Assembly: GCA_002424525.1 (NCBI GenBank)
Contig: DIKJ01000175.1
Location: 4,496 to 13,129 of the forward strand
Length of the DNA stretch: 8,634 bases
Direction of reading: 5' to 3'
From: Bacteroidales bacterium UBA5621
GTDB lineage: Bacteria > Bacteroidota > Bacteroidia > Bacteroidales > VadinHA17
Part shown: positions 1-6,733 of the stretch, piece by piece
Layout: the number at the start of each line of letters is the position of its first letter
How positions within the stretch are numbered: the stretch's first letter is position 1
Notes under the pieces: model-generated
Told to the model about the DNA's origin: nothing
Seen by the model: the letters and a program-made list of their open reading frames with translations, nothing else
Database searches by the model: none
Program-made: the position numbers and the translations under genes

Positions 1-741
1 ATTGAGAAGCCGATGGCTCTCAATTACAGGGAATGCATCAGGATTAACCGGGCGTCAGAAAAATACAGAGTGCCGGTATTTGTTGCCTACTACAGGAGAA
101 CCCTTCCGGGTTTCCTGCTTATAAGAGACCTGATCGGAACCGGTGCCATCGGAAAAGTAAGGTCTGTACAAGTTCAGTTGTTCAAAGCCCCTTCAGCGGA
201 GGAAAAAGCGGGAAAACTTCCATGGCGTCTTTTACCGGATATATCCGGCGGGGGACATTTCTTTGATCTCGCCTCACACCAGCTCGATTACCTCGATTAT
301 CTTTTTGGCCCGGTCAGGAAAATTGTCTCCCTGGCGCTTAATCAGGCTAATCTGTATGATGCTGAGGATTTTGTATCTGCATCATTTATTTTTGACGGCA
401 ATATTCCCGCCACCGGAACCTGGTGTTTCAGTGTTTCGCAGGAATCCGCACGGGATTCCCTGGAAATCATTGGTGATAAGGGAATGATCCAGACCTCCAC
501 CTTCAGTTTTAAACCAATCATACTTACAAATGAAGATGGCCGTCAGGAATTCGTCAACGAAAGGCCTGAAAATGTCCAGTTTTACCTTATTGAGCAGGTC
601 GTCAATGCCCTGTCAGGCAAAGGCACTGCTGCCAGCACGGGGATAACGGCTGCCAGGACCAGCAGGGTAATGGACGAGGTCGTGAAAGAGTTTTACAGAA
701 AGACAAAAGACAAAAGACAAAAGACAAAAGATAAAAGATAA
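1..741 (+). CDS. Gfo/Idh/MocA family oxidoreductase, 5'-truncated by the window edge
   Basis: This is an NAD(P)-dependent sugar or sugar-acid dehydrogenase of the Gfo/Idh/MocA family. The reading frame is open from base 1, and the first codons give I-E-K-P; the EKP lysine motif closes the Rossmann domain and normally lies near residue 90-100. The ATG at 13 is therefore an internal methionine, and roughly the first 90 residues (the GxGxxG nucleotide-binding part) lie outside the window. What remains is the C-terminal substrate domain: a GGGHFFD motif at codons 83-89 and the D89-x3-H93-x2-D96 pattern, where H93 is the likely catalytic histidine. The natural family end appears to be about codon 234 (VVKEFYRK). 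The last 12 residues (TKDKRQ KTKDKR) are translated from a heptamer repeat, and the TAA stop itself lies in a repeat unit. The substrate cannot be read from sequence. The gene lies 107 bp before gnd in the same direction, so co-transcription is possible. Confidence 0.9.
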   Translation: MEKPMALNYRECIRINRASEKYRVPVFVAYYRRTLPGFLLIRDLIGTGAIGKVRSVQVQLFKAPSAEEKAGKLPWRLLPDISGGGHFFDLASHQLDYLDYLFGPVRKIVSLALNQANLYDAEDFVSASFIFDGNIPATGTWCFSVSQESARDSLEIIGDKGMIQTSTFSFKPIILTNEDGRQEFVNERPENVQFYLIEQVVNALSGKGTAASTGITAARTSRVMDEVVKEFYRKTKDKRQKTKDKR

Positions 742-797
742 AAGTAAAAAGGTAAAAGGTAAAAGTAAAAAGGCAAAAGATAAAAGTAAAAGATGAA
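701..797. repeat. Degenerate A-rich heptamer tandem repeat
   Basis: About fourteen head-to-tail units occur here. Four exact AGACAAA copies (701-728) are followed by two AGATAAA copies (729-742) and then 6-8 base variants such as AGTAAAAA, GGTAAA and AGGTAAA up to about 797. The array starts inside the 3' end of the oxidoreductase gene, supplies its stop codon (739-741) and continues into the gap before gnd. The period of 7 is not a multiple of 3, so the translated part repeats every seven residues. The graded divergence from exact to loose copies suggests recent slippage at the left side. Similar A-rich arrays are known between genes in Bacteroidota; no function is known to me. Confidence 0.9.
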
Positions 798-848
798 GAG
801 CGTAGCAACAAAATTCCGCAAGTGCGACAAGAGTTTAAACTAACATAA

Positions 849-2309
849 ATGATTATGGAAAAACTTTCAGACATAGGGTTGATAGGGCTGGCAGTTATGG
901 GAGAGAACCTGGTGCTCAATATGGAGAGTAAGGGTTTCCGGGTGACGGTTTACAACCGTACCCTTGAGAAGGTCAGTGATTTTCTGGCGGGAAGAGCCAG
1001 GGGGAAAAAAATAGTCGGGGCATATACCATAGAGGAGCTGGTAAGCTCACTCTCCCGGCCCAGGAAGATAATGATCATGGTTAAGGCAGGCAGTGCCGTC
1101 GATGATATGATCAATACCCTTATCCCCCACCTTGAACCAGGGGATATAATTATCGACGGAGGCAACACTCATTTTCCTGATACCAACAGGAGGACAGCAC
1201 TTGTTGAGAGCAAAGGATTGCTCTATATCGGCACTGGTGTTTCAGGAGGAGAAGAGGGTGCTCTCCTGGGACCCTCAATAATGCCCGGAGGATCCAGGGC
1301 AGCCTGGCCGGCTGTAAAACCAATATTTCAGGCAATCGCCGCAAAAGTTGAAGACGGTTCACCCTGCTGTGACTGGGTTGGTGAGAACGGTGCCGGACAT
1401 TTCGTCAAAATGGTTCATAACGGGATCGAATACGGGGATATGCAACTCATCTGCGAAGCCTATCAGATAATGAAAGATCTTTTAAAGATGAGCGCGGACG
1501 AGATGCATGAGGTTTTCAGGGAGTGGAATGAGGGGGAACTCGACAGTTACCTTATTGAAATTACCAGAGATATTCTTGCCTATAAAGACAGTGACGGAGA
1601 GCCACTTGTCGACAAGATACTTGACACTGCCGGCCAGAAGGGCACAGGTAAATGGACCGCGGTTGCAGCACTTGATCTTGGCATCCCCCTGACGCTGATA
1701 GGTGAAGCTGTATTTTCAAGATGTCTTTCGGCAGTGAAGGATGAAAGGGTCATTGCATCCAGTATCCTGGGTGGTCCGGACAAAATGTTTTCAGGTGACA
1801 GGAAGGAGTTCATCAACGACGTCAGAGAGGCCCTTTATGCATCAAAGATCGTCTCCTATGCCCAGGGGTACACCCTGATGCGGGCTGCTGCCGAAGAGTA
1901 TGGCTGGGATCTCAATTACGGGGGTATAGCCCTTATGTGGAGAGGCGGGTGCATAATCAGATCTGTCTTCCTTGGCAAGATTAAGGAAGCATATGAAAAT
2001 AATCCGTTACTGACAAATCTCCTGCTCGATCCTTTCTTCAGCGATAAGGTTGAAAAAGCTCAGAGAGGCTGGAGAAACGTGGTATCGTCAGCTGTAACGG
2101 CAGGGATACCGGTCCCTGCGATATCGTCAGCTCTCGGTTATTTCGACGGATACAGATGTGCAAGACTGCCTGCCAATCTGCTGCAGGCACAGCGCGATTA
2201 CTTCGGTGCACATACGTATGAACGAACCGACAGACCCAGAGGTGAGTTTTTCCATACCAACTGGACCGGACGAGGGGGTACAACATCATCATCAACATAC
2301 AATGTCTGA
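849..2309 (+). CDS. gnd: 6-phosphogluconate dehydrogenase, decarboxylating
   Basis: This is the cytoplasmic enzyme that converts 6-phosphogluconate and NADP+ to ribulose 5-phosphate, CO2 and NADPH in the oxidative pentose phosphate pathway. The N-terminal Rossmann domain shows GLAVMGENL (residues 13-21) and Y-N-R-T (35-38), the arginine position used for NADP+ phosphate recognition. Substrate residues follow: DGGN (103-106), VSGGEEGA (131-138), and catalytic K187 and E194 in [15 protein letters not shown]. The family signature [13 protein letters not shown] lies at 257-269. The C-terminal tail has RDYFGAHTY (449-457), whose R449 and H455 reach the partner subunit's active site. At 486 residues it is full length. 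A second ATG at 855 gives 484 residues beginning MEKLSDIG and matches relatives equally well; no ribosome binding site decides between them. zwf and pgl, its usual partners in Bacteroidota, are absent; the TRAP operon follows after 60 bp. Confidence 0.97.
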   Translation: MIMEKLSDIGLIGLAVMGENLVLNMESKGFRVTVYNRTLEKVSDFLAGRARGKKIVGAYTIEELVSSLSRPRKIMIMVKAGSAVDDMINTLIPHLEPGDIIIDGGNTHFPDTNRRTALVESKGLLYIGTGVSGGEEGALLGPSIMPGGSRAAWPAVKPIFQAIAAKVEDGSPCCDWVGENGAGHFVKMVHNGIEYGDMQLICEAYQIMKDLLKMSADEMHEVFREWNEGELDSYLIEITRDILAYKDSDGEPLVDKILDTAGQKGTGKWTAVAALDLGIPLTLIGEAVFSRCLSAVKDERVIASSILGGPDKMFSGDRKEFINDVREALYASKIVSYAQGYTLMRAAAEEYGWDLNYGGIALMWRGGCIIRSVFLGKIKEAYENNPLLTNLLLDPFFSDKVEKAQRGWRNVVSSAVTAGIPVPAISSALGYFDGYRCARLPANLLQAQRDYFGAHTYERTDRPRGEFFHTNWTGRGGTTSSSTYNV

Positions 2310-2369
2310 AGTAAGAACTGCCGGATATCTTCCAATCTTTCAAAAAAAGGAGTGACTCAAAAAACATGA

Positions 2370-3395
2370 ATGACAATGAAGAATGTTATGAAATGGCTAG
2401 TGACGATTACCCTGACTTTACTTTTTGGTTTATACTCCTGCCGGAAAGGTGATGGTACAACAACCTTAAAACTGGCACACAGTCTTGACCTTTCTCATCC
2501 CGTGCATAAAGGTATGGTATATATGGCTCAACGGTGTGAAGAAATCTCCGGAGGGAAACTGAAACTAGAGATTTATCCTTCAGGACAGCTTGGCTCTGAA
2601 CAGCAATGTCTTGAATTACTGCAGATTGGCAGCCTTTCACTTACGAAGGTCTCTTCTTCAGTACTGGAAAGCTTTACTGACAACTTCAGGGTATTTGGTC
2701 TTCCATATATCTTTAAATCAACTGAACATGCCTTCAGGGTGCTCGACGGACCAATAGGGAAAGAGATACTGGCATCGTCAGAGCCTTTTCTTATAAAAGG
2801 ACTATGCTTCTATGATGCAGGAAGCCGGAGCTTCTATACTCTCAACAAACCTGTCAATCATCCTGACGATCTCAGCGGGCTTAAAATACGTGTCCAGAAA
2901 AGCATTGTAGCCGTACAGCTGGTAAAATCGATGGGTGGTTCACCAACACCAATAGACTGGGGAGAATTATATACTGCCCTTCAGAGCGGAGTGGTAGACG
3001 GTGCAGAGAACAATCCGCCAAGCTTTTATACTTCAAGACATTATGAAGTGTGCAAATACTATTCGCTCAACGAACACACAATGGTGCCCGACGTTTTGGT
3101 AATCAGCCTGAAAGTATGGAACGGCCTGACAGATCAGCAGAAAGCCTGGCTCCAGCAGGCAGCCGACGAATCCGTTCCCGTCCAAAGGAAATTATGGAGT
3201 GAATCGGTGGAAGAATCTCTTAAGCTGGTCCGGGAAGCAGGCGTACAGATTACCTATCCTGACAAGGAACCTTTCGCTCAGAAAGCTGCCGGAATATACG
3301 AGCTATTTAAAGCTCAACCCGTTGTATACAGGTTGATTCAGCAGATAAGGGATGAGGAAGTGAAAACTGATGAACAAACCGATCAATATCCCTGA
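2370..3395 (+). CDS. dctP: TRAP transporter substrate-binding lipoprotein, DctP family
   Basis: This is the extracytoplasmic solute receptor of a tripartite ATP-independent periplasmic (TRAP) transporter; it hands an organic acid to the DctQM membrane unit. A hydrophobic signal (residues 8-21) ends in the lipobox L-Y-S-C with C24, so the protein is probably a lipoprotein rather than free in the periplasm. Family landmarks are LAHSL (35-39), YPSGQLGSEQQ (69-79), GSRSFYT (151-157), DLSGLKIRVQ (167-176) and VDGAENNPPSFY (209-220). R174 in LKIRV is the conserved arginine that pairs with the ligand carboxylate, and the E213-N214 pair resembles DctP/YiaO-type receptors for sugar acids, including uronates. 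At 341 residues it has normal family length. In-frame ATGs at 2376 and 2388 are alternative starts; the GGAG at 2349-2352 is too far away to choose. The specific ligand is inferred from the neighbouring uxaE-like gene. Confidence 0.93.
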   Translation: MTMKNVMKWLVTITLTLLFGLYSCRKGDGTTTLKLAHSLDLSHPVHKGMVYMAQRCEEISGGKLKLEIYPSGQLGSEQQCLELLQIGSLSLTKVSSSVLESFTDNFRVFGLPYIFKSTEHAFRVLDGPIGKEILASSEPFLIKGLCFYDAGSRSFYTLNKPVNHPDDLSGLKIRVQKSIVAVQLVKSMGGSPTPIDWGELYTALQSGVVDGAENNPPSFYTSRHYEVCKYYSLNEHTMVPDVLVISLKVWNGLTDQQKAWLQQAADESVPVQRKLWSESVEESLKLVREAGVQITYPDKEPFAQKAAGIYELFKAQPVVYRLIQQIRDEEVKTDEQTDQYP

Positions 3396-3446
3396 CGTTA
3401 ATAATAAACGATTAAAAGCATCGACAAATTAAAATCTACAAAAGAT

Positions 3447-3929
3447 ATGGCCTTTAACAAAGTTCTGAACAAATCACTGGAAGCCCTTCTGGTTTTACTG
3501 ATGTCAGTACTGGTTATTGATGTCCTCTGGCAGGTAGCATCCCGTTATATTCTGTCCAATCCAAGTTCTTTTACAGATGAGCTTGCAGGCTTTCTCCTTA
3601 TCTGGGTTGGTCTTCTTGGTGCTGCTTATGTTACAGGCAGAAACGAGCACCTTGCCATCGACATCCTGTTACAGAAGACCAGGGAAAGCCGAAAAAGGAA
3701 TCTTCAAATGGCCATTTACATATGCATTTTTGTTTTTGCACTCGCGGTAATGTTTGTCGGAGGCACATGGCTTGTTTATACGCGGTTTTTGCTGAGTGTG
3801 CAGTCAGCTGCTTTACAGCTTCCCCTGGGGTACGTCTACATGGTACTGCCTGTCAGCGGTGCCCTGATAATGTATTATTCCATTTTCCATATGAGCCAGC
3901 TTAAGAGTAACAAATCAGAAACTAAATAA
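3447..3929 (+). CDS. dctQ: TRAP transporter small permease, DctQ family
   Basis: This is the small four-helix membrane subunit of the TRAP transporter, which supports the large permease and helps dock the loaded binding protein. Hydrophobic segments lie near residues 11-30, 45-65, 88-108 and 126-146. The region W28-Q-V-x2-R33-Y followed by PSSFTDELAGFLLIWVGLLG (39-58) and NEHLAID (66-72) is the hallmark of the DctQ family. The 160-residue length is usual, and the C-terminus is short, polar and lysine-rich. There is no Shine-Dalgarno sequence before the ATG, as for its neighbours. It follows dctP by 51 bp and precedes dctM by only 3 bp, which indicates co-transcription and probably coupled translation. 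Confidence 0.94.
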   Translation: MAFNKVLNKSLEALLVLLMSVLVIDVLWQVASRYILSNPSSFTDELAGFLLIWVGLLGAAYVTGRNEHLAIDILLQKTRESRKRNLQMAIYICIFVFALAVMFVGGTWLVYTRFLLSVQSAALQLPLGYVYMVLPVSGALIMYYSIFHMSQLKSNKSETK

Positions 3930-3932
3930 ATT

Positions 3933-5390
3933 ATGGAAGTTCTAATCCTGGTCTTATCATTTATAATCTTGCTTTCCATAGGCGTCCCGATAGCTTTCAG
4001 TATTGGCCTTTCAGGCATTATCACCATGCTTTTTTCGATCGATTCGATTCCGGCATTTACCACGTTTGCCCACCGGATGGCAACAGGTCTGGACAGTTTT
4101 GCACTGTTGGCCATCCCTTTCTTTATACTTGCAGGAAATATAATGAACTCAGGAGGCATAGCCATCAGGTTGATAAATCTTGCCAGACTTCTTGTCGGCC
4201 GTTTGCCGGGCGGTCTGGCAATGGTGAACGTAAGTGCCAACATGCTGTTTGGTGCAATTTCCGGTTCAGCTGCAGCCTCAGCAAGTGCTATCGGCAGTAT
4301 TATGGCGCCTGAAATGAGAAAGGAAGGTTATCCTGACAGCTTCAGTACAGCCGTCAATATCACCTCTGCCACAACAGGTCTCACTATCCCACCGAGCAAT
4401 ATTCTCATAGTTTATTCTCTCGCCAGCGGAGGAGCCTCGATAACCGCACTTTTCCTTGCCGGTTATATCCCAGGCATTATGTCAGGTATTGCTATTATGC
4501 TTACGGCGGTTTCAATGCTTATTTACAAAACAAGGGGAGTCAGAGGTATCAGACGGATGCTTTCTAAACTTGCCCTGCTCACATTTTTTATAACAGGAGC
4601 AGCAATAGGTTTTAAATTCTTTTACAGCAACACTCCATCAGGGGTTCATAGAATAGTTTTCTCACTTCTGGGGCTCGCATTGCTGTCGTACCTGGTCGTT
4701 AAGATTATCAGGAAATGGGATAAGGCAAAATATGCCGCCAGAATATTCATAGACGCCCTTCCATCCCTTTTTATGCTTATCATAGTTATCGGGGGTATAG
4801 TGGCAGGTTACTTTACCGCTACCGAAGCATCGGCAGTAGCTGTTCTTTACGCACTTACCCTTGCGTTTATATATAAACAGGTAGGAATAAAAGACCTACC
4901 GGGTATCATTCTGAAGTCTGTCCGGACCACAGCTATTGTCCTTCTTCTGGTAAGCACATCCATTGGCCTTTCCTGGATCATGTCGTATGAGAATATACCA
5001 CAAAACGTAAGTGAGGCTCTTTTGAACTTAAGCAATAATCCTTTTGTGATACTGCTGATAATAAACCTTATTCTTCTTTTTGTAGGCATATTCATGGACA
5101 TGACCCCGGCCGTTCTCATATTTACACCCATTTTTCTCCCTGTGGTTACTACACAGCTTGGCATGGACCCGATCCATTTTGGCATTATTATGGTTCTCAA
5201 TCTTTGCGTTGGTTTATGTACTCCCCCGGTAGGCTCAGTACTTTTCATTGGCTGCAGTGTTACCGGGATAAAGATTGAAAAAGTCATAAAACCGCTTATT
5301 CCGATCTTCGTCGCTATGATTGTCGTGCTCCTTCTTGTTACATATCTGCCGAAACTGAGCCTGTGGCTGCCGAATCTTGTGCTTAAATAG
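3933..5390 (+). CDS. dctM: TRAP transporter large permease, DctM family, with enlarged central region
   Basis: This is the ion-coupled translocation subunit of the TRAP transporter, in the inner membrane. Landmarks include IPFFILAGNIM (61-71), LLVGRLPGGLAMVNVSANM (86-104), the small-residue run GAISGSAAASASAIGS (107-122), APEMRKEGYP (125-134), TIPPSN (151-156), GYFTATEASAVAVLYA (292-307) and a second TPPVGS motif (430-435). The two PP(S/V)-type helical hairpin motifs are expected for the two transport-domain repeats. At 485 residues it is about 55-60 longer than the roughly 425-430 usual for the family. The surplus falls between residues about 202 and 268 and appears to hold two hydrophobic segments (214-230 and 240-258) separated by a short polar loop; see findings. 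It begins 3 bp after dctQ and is followed 38 bp later by the uxaE-like gene. Confidence 0.96.
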   Translation: MEVLILVLSFIILLSIGVPIAFSIGLSGIITMLFSIDSIPAFTTFAHRMATGLDSFALLAIPFFILAGNIMNSGGIAIRLINLARLLVGRLPGGLAMVNVSANMLFGAISGSAAASASAIGSIMAPEMRKEGYPDSFSTAVNITSATTGLTIPPSNILIVYSLASGGASITALFLAGYIPGIMSGIAIMLTAVSMLIYKTRGVRGIRRMLSKLALLTFFITGAAIGFKFFYSNTPSGVHRIVFSLLGLALLSYLVVKIIRKWDKAKYAARIFIDALPSLFMLIIVIGGIVAGYFTATEASAVAVLYALTLAFIYKQVGIKDLPGIILKSVRTTAIVLLLVSTSIGLSWIMSYENIPQNVSEALLNLSNNPFVILLIINLILLFVGIFMDMTPAVLIFTPIFLPVVTTQLGMDPIHFGIIMVLNLCVGLCTPPVGSVLFIGCSVTGIKIEKVIKPLIPIFVAMIVVLLLVTYLPKLSLWLPNLVLK

Positions 5391-5428
5391 TTGCCGGATA
5401 ATTTTATATCGCAGATAATCATTATATT

Positions 5429-6706
5429 ATGAAAAATAAAATACCCAGGATGATAACACTAGGGAAATATTCATTTGGCCTTGGTGACAGGTTTGGTCAC
5501 CAGGGGCATGCACAGCTAATGGCAATAATGGCTGCAGCAAAAAAGGGAGTCGAGATAACGCCCGTCTGGAACAAATCGAACAGGGAACATATTATTATCG
5601 GCACCCAGCCATACGATGTCAGGATTGAAGCTGACTCAGTGACGACAGAAGCAGGATTCAGGAAACCCTATTTCGTTGATGCAGATCACATCAACCTCGA
5701 TACCGTTGACAGGTTCATCGACAGTTCAGATTTCTTCACGATCGATGTGGCATCCTATATCGGCAAGAGAGCTGATGATGTGGAAATAGAACAGTTTCTT
5801 TCCGGCACCTCCGGTTATGCAGGAAAAATTCATATTCCCGGAATAGATGATGCAGTTAAAATATCCGTTTCCGGGATAGGAGATATAGCTGAAAAGTACC
5901 TTTTCGCTGCCATAAAAGCCGGTGAAATATACAAAAAGATCGAAAAGGTAAAAGGAGCAGGCAATTTTGTTGCCGAAGTCTCGATGGATGAGGTTCCGTC
6001 TCCCCAGACACCGGTCGAACTCTTTTTCATCCTTAAGATGCTTGCCGGACGGAAGATCCCGCTTCAGACGATTGCTCCAAAGTTCTCAGGGAGGTTTAAC
6101 AAGGGAGTCGATTATGCCGGAGACCCTTTACAGTTTGCCAATGAGTTCGAAAAGGACCTGCTGGTTATCGACTTTGCAGTTAAGGAGTTCGGGTTGCCCG
6201 GGAACCTGAAAATGAGCATACATTCAGGATCTGACAAGTTCACACTCTACCCGATAATCGGAGCATTGATCGCGAAACACGATAAGGGCATCCATCTTAA
6301 GACTGCGGGGACAACATGGCTTGAAGAGGTTATAGGGCTTGCAACAGCAGGCGGGGAAGCACTTGGTTTTGTAAAAGAGCTATATATGAAGGCGCTGGAA
6401 AAGAGAGAAGAGCTTTGCGCCCCTTATGCTGATGTGATCGGTATCGACCATTCCAGACTTCCTTCCGGAGAAGAGGTGTCGGGATGGAACAGCTCAAAGT
6501 TTGCGGGATCATTAAGACATATTCAGGAGAGTCCTGACTATAATTCCGATATGAGACAGCTGATTCATGTTGGTTACAAGCTCGCCGCTGACCGGATGGA
6601 TGAATACTTCAGACTACTGGATGCACACAAGGATGTGGTTGCGGATTGTGTATTTGAAAACATTTACCACCGTCACATTTGCCGGCTGTTCAACTTGAAC
6701 ATTTAA
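5429..6706 (+). CDS. uxaE: Tagaturonate/fructuronate epimerase family protein (UxaE-like)
   Basis: This cytoplasmic protein resembles the UxaE family, which interconverts D-tagaturonate and D-fructuronate and so lets galacturonate-derived carbon join the fructuronate-mannonate branch without the altronate enzymes. I recognise the family by conserved blocks: GKYSFGLGDRFGHQG (12-26), VWNKSNREH (46-54), YFVDADHINLDTVDRFI (81-97), EVSMDE (183-188), QTIAPKFSGRFNKGVDY (213-229), SIHSGSDKF (263-271), GIHLKTAGTTWLEE (287-300) and QLIHVGYKLAA (377-387). D84, D86/H87, E183, D187, H265 and H289 are candidate metal or substrate ligands, by conservation and not by structure. The 425-residue chain looks complete, starts on an ATG without a Shine-Dalgarno sequence and ends with tandem TAA-TAA. 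Its place 38 bp behind a TRAP transporter supports a role on an imported sugar acid. The exact substrate is not provable here. Confidence 0.85.
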   Translation: MKNKIPRMITLGKYSFGLGDRFGHQGHAQLMAIMAAAKKGVEITPVWNKSNREHIIIGTQPYDVRIEADSVTTEAGFRKPYFVDADHINLDTVDRFIDSSDFFTIDVASYIGKRADDVEIEQFLSGTSGYAGKIHIPGIDDAVKISVSGIGDIAEKYLFAAIKAGEIYKKIEKVKGAGNFVAEVSMDEVPSPQTPVELFFILKMLAGRKIPLQTIAPKFSGRFNKGVDYAGDPLQFANEFEKDLLVIDFAVKEFGLPGNLKMSIHSGSDKFTLYPIIGALIAKHDKGIHLKTAGTTWLEEVIGLATAGGEALGFVKELYMKALEKREELCAPYADVIGIDHSRLPSGEEVSGWNSSKFAGSLRHIQESPDYNSDMRQLIHVGYKLAADRMDEYFRLLDAHKDVVADCVFENIYHRHICRLFNLNI

Positions 6707-6733
6707 TAAGGCAGTTTCCGGAATCTGATGCCG

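Noticed and set aside
701..797. CRISPR-like array
   Set aside because: The units are 6-8 bases, directly abutting and degenerate, without spacers; this is a simple tandem repeat.
742..848. Promoter for gnd in the gap after the oxidoreductase
   Set aside because: No TAnnTTTG-type Bacteroidota -7 element could be found on the plus strand in this gap, and the rest is repeat-derived A-rich DNA.
602..919. Minus-strand open frame (105 codons) across the heptamer repeat
   Set aside because: Its Phe/Leu/Cys-rich middle is simply the repeat translated on the other strand, and it overlaps both real genes.
2038..2376. Minus-strand open frame (112 codons) over the 3' end of gnd
   Set aside because: It overlaps the highly conserved gnd C-terminus (RDYFGAHTY region), which explains the codon pattern on the plus strand.
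2349..2452. GGAG at 2349-2352 with an ATG at 2366 opening a 28-codon out-of-frame reading frame over the dctP start
   Set aside because: The spacing is loose (13 bases), Shine-Dalgarno use seems unimportant in this genome, and the peptide is featureless; the dctP frame has a clear signal sequence.
3875..4243. Minus-strand open frame (122 codons) opposite dctQ/dctM
   Set aside because: It is a shadow of the conserved dctM start; there is no domain and no start context.
4847..5422. Long minus-strand open frame (191 codons) opposite the end of dctM
   Set aside because: It is antisense to a strongly conserved TRAP permease frame; its product is rich in Arg, Thr, Met and Ile with no recognisable domain, as expected for the mirror of hydrophobic coding DNA.
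6707..6733. Possible bidirectional terminator between uxaE and the GH35 gene
   Set aside because: Only a 4 bp GGCA/TGCC pairing with a 15-base loop and a small TTCCGGAA palindrome are visible, with no T-run; too weak to call.
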